Assembly: GCA_019310965.1 (NCBI GenBank)
Contig: JAFDDG010000032.1
Coordinates: 1 to 37,973, forward strand
Reading direction: 5' to 3'
Length of the DNA stretch: 37,973 nucleotides
From: Deltaproteobacteria bacterium
GTDB taxonomy: Bacteria; Myxococcota_A; UBA9160; SMWR01
Below, piece by piece: positions 30,510 to 37,973 of the stretch. Made by a program: the position numbers and the translations under genes. Under the pieces are notes generated by a model. That model was not told the DNA's origin and did no database searches. It worked only from the letters and a program-made list of their open reading frames with translations. How positions within the stretch are numbered: position 1 is the stretch's first letter; every line of letters starts with the position of its first letter.

Positions 30510-31460
30510 TCAGTCCGCCGGGACGAGCGCGTCGATGCGCTCGATCACCGCCTCGGGCAGCTGCAGCCCCGCGGCCTTGGTGTTGTCCTCGAGCTGCGCC
30601 CTGCGCGTCACGCCTACGATGACGCTGGCTACGTTTGTCTGTCGCAAGCACCAGGCGAGCGCGAGCTGGGGCAGGCTGACGCCCAGCTCTGCCGCCAGCG
30701 GGCGCAGGGCATCCACCCGCTCGAGGCGTTCCGGGCGCAGGAAGTCGCTCATGAACGCGTTGCGGAAGTCGTCCGCACCGCGTGTGCCGGTGGGGATCGC
30801 TCCTCCGGAGTACTTGCCCGAGAGCACGCCCTGCGCGAGTGGGCTGAAGACCACCTGGCCCAGGCCTCGCTGCGCACAGCTGGGGATCACCTCGCTCTCG
30901 ATGGAGCGGCGGAACAGATTGTATTGCGGCTGGTTCGAGACCGGCCGGTAGGCGCCGAGAGTGTCTGCCAGCTGACAGACCTCCTCGATCTGCGCGGCGC
31001 TCCATTGGCTGACACCCCAGTAGAGGATCTTGCCCTGACGAATCAGGTCTTCGTAGGCGCGCAACGTCTCGTCGAGCGGTGTCGAAGGGTCGGGGCGGTG
31101 GCACTGATGCAGGTCGAGGTAGTCGGTTCCCAGGCGGCGCAGAGACATCTCCACGCTCTCGACGACGTGCTTGCGCGACAAGCCGCGGTCGTTCGGGTGC
31201 TCGGACATCGGAAAGAAACACTTGCTGGCGATGACCAGGTAGTGACGCGGGATGCCCTGGAGTGCGGAACCCAGTGCCTCCTCGCCCTCGCCGTTGGCGT
31301 ATACGTCGGCGCTGTCGAAGAAGTTGATGCCGAGGTCGTAGGCGGCTTGCACGATCTCGCGGGTGCCGGCGCGGTCGACGCTCGAGCCGAGCGTGAGCCA
31401 CGAGCCGAGACCAATCTCGCTGACCACGAGCCCGCTGCGACCCAGGTTCCGATATTCCAT
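30510..31460 (-). CDS. Aldo/keto reductase (potassium-channel beta/YghZ-like)
   Basis: A 316-aa TIM-barrel NADPH-dependent oxidoreductase. The catalytic tetrad is visible as Asp49 and Tyr54 in FFDSADVYANGEGEE, Lys80 in VIASKCFF and His121 in YLDLHQCHRPD; SNQPQYNLF and VIVGVTRRAQLEDN are the family's later cofactor-binding segments. I begin at the ATG giving MEYRNLGRSG (31460), the usual AKR N-terminus; an in-frame start 18 nt upstream has no support. Its start lies back to back with the miaE region on the opposite strand. It may be the first gene of a minus-strand unit with the acyl-CoA ligase. Physiological substrate unknown. Confidence 0.87.
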   Translation of the reverse strand: MEYRNLGRSGLVVSEIGLGSWLTLGSSVDRAGTREIVQAAYDLGINFFDSADVYANGEGEEALGSALQGIPRHYLVIASKCFFPMSEHPNDRGLSRKHVVESVEMSLRRLGTDYLDLHQCHRPDPSTPLDETLRAYEDLIRQGKILYWGVSQWSAAQIEEVCQLADTLGAYRPVSNQPQYNLFRRSIESEVIPSCAQRGLGQVVFSPLAQGVLSGKYSGGAIPTGTRGADDFRNAFMSDFLRPERLERVDALRPLAAELGVSLPQLALAWCLRQTNVASVIVGVTRRAQLEDNTKAAGLQLPEAVIERIDALVPAD

Positions 31461-31548
31461 GGCGGCGGATACTACCACCTCGGCCGCGCCGGACGGCGGC
31501 TTCGTCGGGGCGCTGGTCGCCGCCGGCGCTGCGTCCTACGTTCCGCGC

Positions 31549-32127
31549 ATGCTGAACCTGGCGGCGCCCACGCGAGCGAGCTGGACCGAGCGCGCCATCG
31601 AGAACCTCGATGTCGTGCTGCTCGACCACGCGCACTGCGAGAAGAAGGCCGCCGGCATGGCCGTGCGCCTGCTCTTCCGCTACCCGCAGCACGTGTTTCT
31701 TCAGGACCCGCTCTCGCGTCTCGCGCGCGAGGAGCTCGGGCACTTCGAAGAAGTGCTGCGGCTGATGCAGAAGCGCGGCATCGCGTTCGGTCGCCAGAAG
31801 CCGAGCCCCTACGCCGGCAAGCTCCGGCAGCGCCTGCGCGCGCAGGATCCAGAGCAGCTGATCGACACGTTGCTGTGTTGTGCTCTCATCGAAGCGCGCA
31901 GCTGCGAGCGTCTGGGCTTGCTCGCCGAGCGGGTGCCCGACGCCGAGCTCGCGCGTTTCTACGCGGGGTTGTTGGCCGCGGAGGCGCGGCACCATCGCCT
32001 CTTCGCCGATCTCGCGGGTCAGCTCGCCGATGCCGCGAGCGTGCGCGCGCGCTTGCTCGAGCTGGCCGAGTGGGAGGCCGAGGTGGTGGCGGCCGACAGC
32101 TCGATCGTGCGGATGCACAGCGGCTAG
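31549..32127 (+). CDS. miaE: tRNA-(ms2io6A)-hydroxylase-like diiron protein
   Basis: MiaE hydroxylates the isopentenyl group of ms2i6A37 in tRNA, using O2 and a ferritin-like diiron site. The four-helix metal ligands are visible: DHAHCEKKAAG, REELGHFEEVL, ALIEARSCERL and EARHHRLF, i.e. two E-x-x-H-type pairs plus two glutamates. From ATG 31549 (MLNLAAPTRASWTERA, where family-like sequence begins) it is 192 aa. An in-frame ATG at 31459 adds 30 Ala/Gly-rich residues but would overlap the divergent aldo/keto reductase start. Neither start has a good SD, so the N-terminus is uncertain. No miaA or miaB is in the window. Confidence 0.82.
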   Translation: MLNLAAPTRASWTERAIENLDVVLLDHAHCEKKAAGMAVRLLFRYPQHVFLQDPLSRLAREELGHFEEVLRLMQKRGIAFGRQKPSPYAGKLRQRLRAQDPEQLIDTLLCCALIEARSCERLGLLAERVPDAELARFYAGLLAAEARHHRLFADLAGQLADAASVRARLLELAEWEAEVVAADSSIVRMHSG

Positions 32128-32166
32128 CTCGGAGCCCGCCGCAAGACTGGCGCGAGACGCGAGCCT

Positions 32167-33279
32167 CTAGGCCAGGAGCTGGCGCAACGCCATCAACAGG
32201 GCTTCGACGTTGGTGATGCGTGCGTTCTCGCCCATCAATCCGATGCGCCAGATCTGGCCGGCGAGCGGGCCGAGCCCGCCTCCCACTTCGATTTTGTACT
32301 TCTCGAGCAGACGCGCGCGCAGCTGCGCCTCGTCCGCGCGAGTGACGGCCGCGGGAAGCCGCAAGGTGGTGAGGCTCGGCAGTCGCACGGCCGCATCGAC
32401 GAGGGGCTCGAAGCCCAACTCGGCCATGCCCTCGATCAACGCCGCTGCGGCCACACGGTGACGCTGCACGCGCACCTCCATGCCCTCGGCTTCGATGAGG
32501 CGCAGGCCCTCGGCCAGCCCGTAGATCGCCGAAATGGGTGCGGTGTGGTGGTACACGCGCTCGTTGCCGACGTAACGTGAGAGCAGGTTGATGTCGAGAA
32601 ACCAGCTCTGCACGGGGGTCTTGCGTTCGCGGGCGCAGGCGACGGCGCGCTCGGAGAAGCTGGCCGGTGACAGCCCGGGCGGGCACGACAGACACTTCTG
32701 CGTCCCGCTGTAGGCCGCGTCGATGCCCCAGGCGTCGAGCTCGACCGGTACGCCGCCGAGAGAGGTGACGCAGTCGAGCACGACGAACGCTTCCACTTCG
32801 CGCGCGGCCCGCACGATCTCGTCGACCGGCTGCAGCACGCCGGTGGAGGTCTCCGCGTGGACGAACGAGACGACCTTCGGGCGCACCCGCTGGATCGCGT
32901 CGCGCATGGCATCGGGGTCGAGCGCGCAACCGGGCTGCGTGTCGACGCGGTGGACCTCGGCGCCGGCGCGCTTCGCCACCTCGCACATGCGCTCGCCGAA
33001 CACGCCGGCGACCCCCACGAGGACGCGGTCGCCCGCTTCGACCAGGTTGACCAGGCAGGCCTCCATGCCCGCGCTGCCGGTGGCCGAGAGTGGCAGTGTG
33101 AGAGGGTTCCGGGTGCCGAAGAGGCGTCGCAGCGCGGCCTGGACATCGTCGAGGATCGCCAGGAAGACCGGATCCATGTGGCCCACGAGGGGCTGCGCGA
33201 GCGCGGCCAGCACCCGGGGATGCACGTTCGAGGGCCCCGGGCCGAGCAGCAGGCGGCGCGGCAGCGCTTTCACGAGCAT
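32167..33279 (-). CDS. Class V aminotransferase (alanine-glyoxylate/serine-pyruvate type)
   Basis: A 370-aa fold-type I PLP enzyme of the AGXT/serine-pyruvate aminotransferase group, which links glyoxylate, alanine, serine and pyruvate. Features include LLGPGPSNVHPRVL at the N-terminus, ATGSAGMEACLVNL, FVHAETSTGV, VLDCVTSLGG, and the PLP lysine in SGTQKCLSCPPGL; RIGLMGENA near the end carries the substrate-carboxylate arginine region. It is convergent with miaE (39-nt gap) and divergent from the dgt operon. Alternatives within class V, such as phosphonoacetaldehyde- or aspartate-specific members, cannot be excluded. Confidence 0.85.
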   Translation of the reverse strand: MLVKALPRRLLLGPGPSNVHPRVLAALAQPLVGHMDPVFLAILDDVQAALRRLFGTRNPLTLPLSATGSAGMEACLVNLVEAGDRVLVGVAGVFGERMCEVAKRAGAEVHRVDTQPGCALDPDAMRDAIQRVRPKVVSFVHAETSTGVLQPVDEIVRAAREVEAFVVLDCVTSLGGVPVELDAWGIDAAYSGTQKCLSCPPGLSPASFSERAVACARERKTPVQSWFLDINLLSRYVGNERVYHHTAPISAIYGLAEGLRLIEAEGMEVRVQRHRVAAAALIEGMAELGFEPLVDAAVRLPSLTTLRLPAAVTRADEAQLRARLLEKYKIEVGGGLGPLAGQIWRIGLMGENARITNVEALLMALRQLLA

Positions 33280-33347
33280 CTGCGCATGCTACCCCGGCAG
33301 ATCCGGAAAAGCCTCGGGGAATCGGGCGGATGCGCGCATCCCGCGCG

Positions 33348-33376
33348 TTGACGCTCGCCGGGGCGGCTCCTACCTT
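33348..33376 (+). promoter_or_regulatory. Sigma70-like promoter for the dgt-cutA operon
   Basis: TTGACG (33348-33353) and TACCTT (33371-33376) are separated by exactly 17 nt, giving a predicted transcription start near 33383, about 58 nt before the first ATG of the operon. The -35 matches five of six consensus positions; the -10 is weaker. Confidence 0.5.
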
Positions 33377-33440
33377 CGGAGTTGCCCCCCCACCGGCCGG
33401 TCTGATCGGTGTTCCCATTCCTCGCCGGAAAGGCGATGTC

Positions 33441-33650
33441 ATGTCTGCCCGAACCCAGCGACGTTCTCGCAGGGCTGCGAAGCGCCCGCGGCGCTGGTTG
33501 GCGCTCGCCTTCGGGCTGGTGGCGTGCGGCGTCGCCTTCTGGGTGCTGCTCGATGGCGGCAGCGAGCCCCCCCTCGGCGAGATCGACGCGGCCTCCCGTG
33601 CCGAACTCGAGCGAGTGCTCGAGCGCGCGGATGGCGCGCGCGCGCGATGA
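33441..33650 (+). CDS. Small single-span membrane protein of unknown function preceding dgt
   Basis: A 69-aa protein with a highly basic N-terminus (SARTQRRSRRAAKRPRR), one transmembrane helix (WLALAFGLVACGVAFWVLL, about residues 19-37) and an acidic helical tail (LGEIDAASRAELERVLERAD). The charge pattern predicts an N-in, C-out orientation. GGAAAGG precedes the ATG and the TGA overlaps the dgt ATG, so it looks like a real, co-translated gene downstream of the promoter at 33348. I do not recognise the family. The C-terminal tail could be a periplasmic helix for partner contacts. Confidence 0.65.
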   Translation: MSARTQRRSRRAAKRPRRWLALAFGLVACGVAFWVLLDGGSEPPLGEIDAASRAELERVLERADGARAR

Positions 33651-34798
33651 ACACGCTGCGCCGGCGCGAGGCCTTCGAGCGCGAAGAGACCGAACGGCTC
33701 GCGCCTTTCGCGGTGTGTAGCCGGGCCTCACGCGGACGCTTGCATGCCGAGCCCGAGCACGCCTACCGCACCTGCTTTCAGCGCGATCGCGATCGCATCG
33801 TGCACTCGCGGGCGTTTCGCCGTCTCCAGTACAAGACGCAGGTCTTCGTCTACCACGAGGGCGACCACTATCGGAACCGCCTGACCCACACCCTCGAGGC
33901 CAGTCAGGTCACACGCACCATCGCGCGGGCGCTGCGGCTCAACGAAGAGCTTGCCGAGAGTGTCGTGCTGGCCCACGACCTCGGGCACACCGCCTTCGGC
34001 CACGCTGGCGAGCGCGTGCTCGCACACCTGATGCAGGCCGACGGTGGCTTCGACCACAATCGCCAGAGCCTGCGCATCGTCGATTGGCTCGAGGATCGCT
34101 ACGCGCACTTCCGCGGGCTGAACCTCACCTCCGAAACTCGGGAGGGCATCCTCAAGCACGGTTGCCACTGGGAGCACCCGGTGCCGGTGCCCGAAGCCAC
34201 GGCGCAGCCCTGCCTCGAGGCGCAGGTCGCCGACGCTGCCGACGAGATCGCTTATCTGAACCACGATCTCGACGACGGCCTGCGTTCGGGTCTGCTGCCA
34301 CTGGCGGCGCTCGAGGAGACGACGCTCTGGCAGGAGCAGCACGCGAACGTCGTCGCCCAGCTCGGCGGCGTGCCGGAGCGGGCGCTGCGCCCCCAGATCA
34401 TCGTGGCGTTGATCAATTTTCTGGTGACGGATCTGGTGGAGTCGACCGGTGCGCGGCTGGAGGCCGCCCGACCTGCGGATGTCGACGCCCTGCGAGCACA
34501 CCCCGAGCGATTCGTGAAGTTCTCGTCCGAGGTCGAGAAGTGCAAGCGCGAACTCAAGCGTTTCCTCGATCGTGAGCTCTACCACCATCCGCACGTGGTG
34601 GAGTCCAACGAGCGCGCGGCACGGGTGCTGGGCGATCTCTTCGCAGCCCTGCGAGACGATGTGACGGGCCTGCCGGAGCAGGTGCGCGAGCGCGTCGCTC
34701 TGGACGGAGAGGCCCGTACCGTGGCGGATTACCTGGCGGGCATGACCGACCGCTTTGCCATCGAGGAGCACCGGCGGCGCTTCGGAGAGCTGCTGTGA
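33647..34798 (+). CDS. dgt: Deoxyguanosinetriphosphate triphosphohydrolase-like HD-domain protein
   Basis: A 383-aa HD-superfamily phosphohydrolase expected to cleave dNTPs (typically dGTP) to nucleoside and triphosphate. The N-terminal FQRDRDRIVHSRAFRRLQYKTQVF and the metal ligands HTLEAS and VVLAHDLGHTAFGHAGE are standard, with DAADEIAYLNHDLDDGLRSG as the later His/Asp segment. The length fits the short dGTPase-like group. The ATG at 33647 overlaps the preceding small membrane-protein stop, and its stop overlaps the cutA GTG. It may control nucleotide pools; the exact dNTP preference of this group varies. Confidence 0.9.
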   Translation: MNTLRRREAFEREETERLAPFAVCSRASRGRLHAEPEHAYRTCFQRDRDRIVHSRAFRRLQYKTQVFVYHEGDHYRNRLTHTLEASQVTRTIARALRLNEELAESVVLAHDLGHTAFGHAGERVLAHLMQADGGFDHNRQSLRIVDWLEDRYAHFRGLNLTSETREGILKHGCHWEHPVPVPEATAQPCLEAQVADAADEIAYLNHDLDDGLRSGLLPLAALEETTLWQEQHANVVAQLGGVPERALRPQIIVALINFLVTDLVESTGARLEAARPADVDALRAHPERFVKFSSEVEKCKRELKRFLDRELYHHPHVVESNERAARVLGDLFAALRDDVTGLPEQVRERVALDGEARTVADYLAGMTDRFAIEEHRRRFGELL

Positions 34799-35115
34799 GC
34801 GACCTCCAGGTGGTGCTCATCACGGCCCCGGATGCGGCCTGCGCGGAGAGCTTGGCCCGGGCGCTGGTGGACGAGCGGCTCGCCGCCTGCGTCAACGTGG
34901 TGCCCGGTGTGCGCTCCTACTACCGCTGGGAGGGGGCCATCCAGGAAGACGCGGAGCTGCTGCTTCTGGCGAAAACCCGCGCGGATCTGGTGGAAGCGCT
35001 GGCGGCGCGGGTGAAGGAACTCCATCCTTACGAGCTTCCCGAGGTTCTGGGGCTGGTCGCCCCAGGGGGCAGCCCTGCCTATCTCGATTGGATTCGCACG
35101 GAGACCGAAACATGA
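34795..35115 (+). CDS. cutA: CutA divalent-cation tolerance family protein
   Basis: A 106-aa protein of the trimeric CutA1 family. The hallmark sequence is clear: ITAPDAACAESLARALVDERLAACVNVVPGVRSYYRWEG, then LLLLAKTRADLVEAL and ELHPYELPEVLGL, with the conserved tyrosines and C-terminal YLDWI. CutA was first linked to copper tolerance, but its core function is still not firmly known. The start is GTG 34795, overlapping the dgt stop, and the stop overlaps the ATG of the next gene, so it is embedded in the operon. The length matches the family (about 100-115 aa). Confidence 0.92.
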   Translation: MSDLQVVLITAPDAACAESLARALVDERLAACVNVVPGVRSYYRWEGAIQEDAELLLLAKTRADLVEALAARVKELHPYELPEVLGLVAPGGSPAYLDWIRTETET

Positions 35116-36326
35116 GTTCGCAGAGCGGCGTCGGTCTGCCCGAGGCCCTGGAGCGGGCGGCCAGCGCACTGCCGAGCGAGGCGGATGCCATCCGCCCCGC
35201 CAACGGAGATCCGGCGCAGCTGATCGAGCTGCTCGACCCCAGCGCCGCGAGCCGTGTGCTGCGCTGGCTGCTGGTCGAAGAGCCCCAGGACGGCGCCGAG
35301 CTGCTCGGCGCGTGGCTCGACGTGCCCGAGCGCGGCGCCGCTGCGGTGCTCGGTGTCGACGCTGACGGGATGCCGAAGCCGGCGCGCAAGGCCTTGCGTC
35401 GCGCGCACCACCAATTGCGTTCGCGAGGCGTGGAGGTTCCCGACAGCAAGCCCGCGCCGACCGTGGCGAAGCTGCCGAACGTCGAAGAGGCCTTCGAGGA
35501 GGCGATGCTCTCGCCACTCGATCCGCGTGGCGGTCGCGCCGCGTACCTGGTGACGCCGAATCCACAGGGCGGCGTGCGCATGTTCGAAGTCCTGTTCGAC
35601 GACACCCGCGGCATTCTCGAGTGTCGCGTCTACAACACCGGCCGCAGCAAGGTCCGCAATTTCTTGAAGGAGCTGGAGCGCAAGGGCGCGCTGGCTGTCA
35701 TCGCGACGCCGCCGGACGCGGTGCGCGCGCTGGTGGAGCGTGCGGCCGAGGCGCATCCGGCTGACCGGCCGTTGCCGCGGGCCTTTCACGAGTCGCGCAG
35801 CCAAGTTGGGCGCGCCCCGCAGGGCTCGAGCACGCCGGGCGATCTCGTGCGCGAGACACTCGGTGTGCCGGAAGGGCCGTCCGGGGGGCGGCGTGCTGCC
35901 GAGCTGGTGAAGCGGGGTGAGATCGGTCCGTGGCCGCCGGCCCAGGAGGCGCTCACTGCCGTGGCCGAGAAGCTCGACTCCATCGCTACCAGCACGCTGA
36001 TCGTGTCGGCAGAGCAGCGGCGCGAACAGATGCACGCGGCGATCGACGACGCGTTGCCGGAAGTCTACGCAGCACCCTTTGCGACACAGACGGCGACGCG
36101 CTTGGAAGAAACAGCCTACGTGTTGTGGAAACGCGAGAAGGACGACGATGCGCGCGCCTGCCTGGCCGCCGCGGCAGCGTTCCGAGCGGGAGACTCCGGC
36201 GAGAACGAGACCGCACGGGCCATGCTCGAGAAGGCGCTGGCGCCGATCTTTCGCAAGGCGGAGGAGAACGTCGAGGGCGGCGCCGACGAGCCGGCGGCGG
36301 CGCTGGGGCCGGAGGCCCCCCGATGA
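35112..36326 (+). CDS. Unrecognised 404-aa protein downstream of cutA
   Basis: I do not recognise this family. The ATG at 35112 overlaps the cutA stop. The N-terminal third looks like paired helices (LIELLDPSAASRVLRWLLVEE, LLGAWLDVPERGAAAVLG) followed by a Lys/Arg-rich helix (KPARKALRRAHHQLRSRG). The middle (about 145-205) has strand-rich AYLVTPNPQGGVRMFEVLF and RSKVRNFLKELERKGALAVI. The C-terminal part is helical with an ATRLEETAYVLWKREKDDDARACLAAA motif suggestive of a TPR-like or helical-repeat domain. There is no signal peptide or membrane span. Base composition and codon use look like the neighbours. It may act with the following broken small gene and the RG-rich protein. Confidence 0.82.
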   Translation: MSSQSGVGLPEALERAASALPSEADAIRPANGDPAQLIELLDPSAASRVLRWLLVEEPQDGAELLGAWLDVPERGAAAVLGVDADGMPKPARKALRRAHHQLRSRGVEVPDSKPAPTVAKLPNVEEAFEEAMLSPLDPRGGRAAYLVTPNPQGGVRMFEVLFDDTRGILECRVYNTGRSKVRNFLKELERKGALAVIATPPDAVRALVERAAEAHPADRPLPRAFHESRSQVGRAPQGSSTPGDLVRETLGVPEGPSGGRRAAELVKRGEIGPWPPAQEALTAVAEKLDSIATSTLIVSAEQRREQMHAAIDDALPEVYAAPFATQTATRLEETAYVLWKREKDDDARACLAAAAAFRAGDSGENETARAMLEKALAPIFRKAEENVEGGADEPAAALGPEAPR

Positions 36327-36652
36327 TCGTCGCAGGAGGCACACACCGACGCGCCGAACGACGGCATGCCGGCAGCGGGGTGGCACCGCAGAGGTTTCGC
36401 GAGCTTCGCAAAGCTCGTTTCGATGTTCCGCTCGACGAGTGGAATCTGGTGGTCAAGAACGTGTACTGGGATCGCAAGCCCCTGGGAGGCTCTTCTCGAA
36501 GCCGCGAGAGATGAGGAGCGCGGGAATCCCGTCGTGCGGAGCGACCGGCAACGGTCTCGTCCCGCCGCGGCGCGATCGACGCGACCGTCGCGTTGCTGGA
36601 AGAAGAGTGCCTGGTGCCGGCGAAACCCGAGCGCAGTGAGGAGATTCGATGA
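36323..36652 (+). pseudogene. Small gene disrupted by two compensating 1-nt indels (about 110 codons when repaired)
   Basis: The ATG at 36323 overlaps the previous stop, and a TGA at 36650-36652, in the same frame, overlaps the next ATG; both junctions are the ATGA type used across this operon. Inside, the frame reads sensibly to KNVYWDRKP, then hits TGA at 36512. Shifting by one base at CCCC (36479-36482) gives WEALLEAARDEERGNPVV, and shifting back near GCGGCGCG (about 36566-36573) gives GAIDATVALLEEECLVPAK to the terminal stop. Dropping one C and adding one G restores a continuous protein. This could be a consensus error in the assembly or a real lesion. No family recognised. As written, only a 63-aa product would be made. 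Confidence 0.6.
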
Positions 36653-37973
36653 AGACCCGATTTGGAAGAAGTCGCCGTTCGCGCGGCCCGGCCGAGCGGC
36701 GGAACGAGCCCATCGATGCCGGCCGGAGTTGCCAACAGCTGCTCGAGAGCGGCTGCGTCCCTGTCGAGAGCCTGCAGCCCGTGGAGGTGCCGGGCGTGCC
36801 GGCTCATCTGGCCGCGCTGGGATGCGGCGCGTCCGCGTCGGGGGAGCGTGTGCTGGTCGGCTACTCGCCGCGCCACGGCGGGGATGCAGCACTGGCCGCC
36901 CTGGCCTACGCCAAACAGCAGGCCGAAGCCGAGGCCTTCGCGGGAGAGGTGCTCGCCATCGCGCCGACCTGGTCCATCGCGGCTCGCGCGCGCCTGGCGC
37001 TGCTCGGCGAGCTGCCGTTCCGGTTTCGGGCCGTCGCGGTGTCGGCCTTGGACCCAGCGGGAGGAACCGTCGAGCCGGAGCGCGGCAAGCCGAGCCTGCC
37101 GCTGGCCGCCCGGCGGCTGGCCGAAGTGTGCGAGGGGCCGGAGGGGCCCGAGGTATTTCTGCGTGCGTTGTCGGCCATCGAGGGACTCGCTGCCAAGCAC
37201 GGCGGGGCCGTGCGAGGAACGAGTGAGGGTGCCGAGCTCGTCTTGATGGCCCGGCGCTGTGCGACGTTGCGGCCCGGCGCCGGCGGCGTGGTGTTGGAAG
37301 CGCTCGAGCCGGAGAAGGCGACGATCACGCTGTCCACCGACTCGTTGGCCGCTGCGCTCGACCGCCTCGAGGGCTTGCTGCGCAAGCGCCTGAACGACCG
37401 GAAGGTGAAGAGCAGCGAGGAGGGCATGCGCGCCCTGGCCGTGCCGGGGTTGGTCCAGGCTGCGGGGCTGCACGCCGTGCGCGTCTGGCCGCTCGCCGGC
37501 TCGGATCCCGAGGTGGTCGACGTGATCGGGCTCGAGGCGTCGGGTCGACCGGTGGTCGGTGTGGTGCGGGAGCAGCTCGATCTGGTCGGTCTCGCGACAG
37601 TGCTCGACGCATTCATCCGCCTGCGACCGACACTGGCGGCGTTGTTCGGCGACAGCGCCGGGCCGCTGCGTCTCGCCGAGCCGCGGCTGGCGCTGGCTGC
37701 CGGGCGAATCGACTCCAGCGTGCTGCAGGTGCTGGGGTCCCTGGCCGTGGAGCACGACATCTACGAATTGCGGTCTCAGCGCGGGAGCGCCCCCCAGGTG
37801 GTGCACCGTGACTCCGCCGCGGGGGCTCCCCCGGCCGTGGAGATCACGACTGACGATGCGGGGGAGCAGACCGGGGAGCAGACCGGTGAGCGGACGGGGG
37901 AGCGGACGGGCGAGCGGACCGGCGAACGGCCGCGACGACGGCGCCGCGGAGGGCGTCGCGGAGGGCGCGGCGC
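36649..37973 (+). CDS. Unrecognised protein with RG-rich repeat tail (3' truncated by window edge)
   Basis: The frame is open from ATG 36649 (GAGGAG upstream) to the window end, 441 codons so far. Residues 1-20 are basic (MKTRFGRSRRSRG); about 60-380 form a mixed alpha/beta region (RVLVGYSPRHGGDAALAALAY, FAGEVLAIAPTW), including VVDVIGLEASGRPVVGVVREQ, loosely reminiscent of a PD-(D/E)xK core but without firm support. After about 405 comes a low-complexity tail: six copies of a GEQT/GERT unit and then an Arg/Gly stretch of RGG type. Such tails often bind RNA, so a nucleic-acid role is possible. The ATG overlaps the end of the broken small gene, making it part of the operon. Confidence 0.78.
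   Translation, partial: MKTRFGRSRRSRGPAERRNEPIDAGRSCQQLLESGCVPVESLQPVEVPGVPAHLAALGCGASASGERVLVGYSPRHGGDAALAALAYAKQQAEAEAFAGEVLAIAPTWSIAARARLALLGELPFRFRAVAVSALDPAGGTVEPERGKPSLPLAARRLAEVCEGPEGPEVFLRALSAIEGLAAKHGGAVRGTSEGAELVLMARRCATLRPGAGGVVLEALEPEKATITLSTDSLAAALDRLEGLLRKRLNDRKVKSSEEGMRALAVPGLVQAAGLHAVRVWPLAGSDPEVVDVIGLEASGRPVVGVVREQLDLVGLATVLDAFIRLRPTLAALFGDSAGPLRLAEPRLALAAGRIDSSVLQVLGSLAVEHDIYELRSQRGSAPQVVHRDSAAGAPPAVEITTDDAGEQTGEQTGERTGERTGERTGERPRRRRRGGRRGGRG
37861..37932 (+). repeat. 12-bp tandem repeat, six in-frame units
   Basis: Six consecutive 12-nt units of the form GGN-GAR-CRG-ACN (the last ending CCG) encode GEQT, GEQT, GERT, GERT, GERT, GERP. Units differ mostly at third codon positions and at the CAG/CGG codon, so the repeat is under coding constraint but could still change copy number by slippage without breaking frame. 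Confidence 0.85.

Noticed and set aside
36512-36514. In-frame TGA as a selenocysteine codon in the small gene
   Set aside because: The flanking reading in that frame is Arg/Ser-rich and implausible, while the +1 frame reads well; no Sec family or SECIS-like context was recognised. Two indels explain it better.
36453-36713. Minus-strand frame across the broken small gene
   Set aside because: Arg/Pro-rich and motif-free; the + strand has start/stop overlaps on both sides that fit the operon.
37861-37932. 12-bp repeats as a CRISPR or regulatory array
   Set aside because: There are no spacers, and the units are in frame and vary mainly at synonymous positions, so this is a coding repeat.

Overview
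This is a high-GC (roughly two-thirds G+C), gene-dense stretch of a Gram-negative bacterial chromosome. A TonB-dependent receptor, a TonB-domain protein, lipoprotein-type signals and a periplasmic DsbA-like protein point to two membranes. Fused 2-oxoacid:ferredoxin oxidoreductases, an Rnf complex, an AOR-family enzyme, a DUF3604 protein and an actinobacterial/archaeal-type inositol-phosphate synthase suggest a deltaproteobacterial-grade lineage (Myxococcota, Desulfobacterota or Binatota). That placement is inference; there is no rRNA or other marker in the window. Many genes start at TTG or GTG and overlap by ATGA/GTGA.

Region 1 (1-15302, + strand) is the most striking part. After the tail of a TetR-type regulator and a 646-nt leader comes one apparent operon: korA-korB (2-oxoacid, probably 2-oxoglutarate, ferredoxin oxidoreductase), an unrecognised 343-aa protein, rnfB, a 1683-aa single-chain pyruvate:ferredoxin oxidoreductase-like enzyme with its own C-terminal ferredoxin, then rnfC-D-G-E-A. 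It ends in a 52-aa single-span, four-cysteine protein resembling the Na+-NQR maturation factor NqrM. Read as a unit, 2-oxoacids are oxidised to acyl-CoA, low-potential electrons go to ferredoxin domains, and Rnf passes them to NAD+ while exporting Na+ or H+. The unknown protein and the NqrM-like protein are the candidates for undescribed parts.

Region 2 (15307-22638) holds a convergent tungsten/molybdopterin AOR-family gene and a TauD/TfdA-like dioxygenase, a DUF3604 lipoprotein candidate, a small zinc-ribbon protein, a DsbA-like lipoprotein and ino1. Region 3 (22725-28899) has a GT39-like membrane glycosyltransferase and, on the minus strand, a TVP38 membrane protein and a D-threonine-aldolase-like enzyme. 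These are followed by a sigma70-like promoter, a well-conserved cobalamin riboswitch, a SD-occluding hairpin, btuB and a short TonB-domain gene. Region 4 (28925-33279) carries an acyl-CoA ligase, an aldo/keto reductase, miaE and a class V aminotransferase.

Region 5 (33348-37973) is a second overlapping + strand operon behind a good sigma70-like promoter: a small membrane protein, dgt, cutA, an unknown 404-aa protein, a small gene that appears broken by two compensating 1-nt indels, and an unknown protein that runs off the window with a 12-bp tandem repeat and an RG-rich tail. I saw no tRNA, rRNA, CRISPR array, insertion sequence or phage gene.
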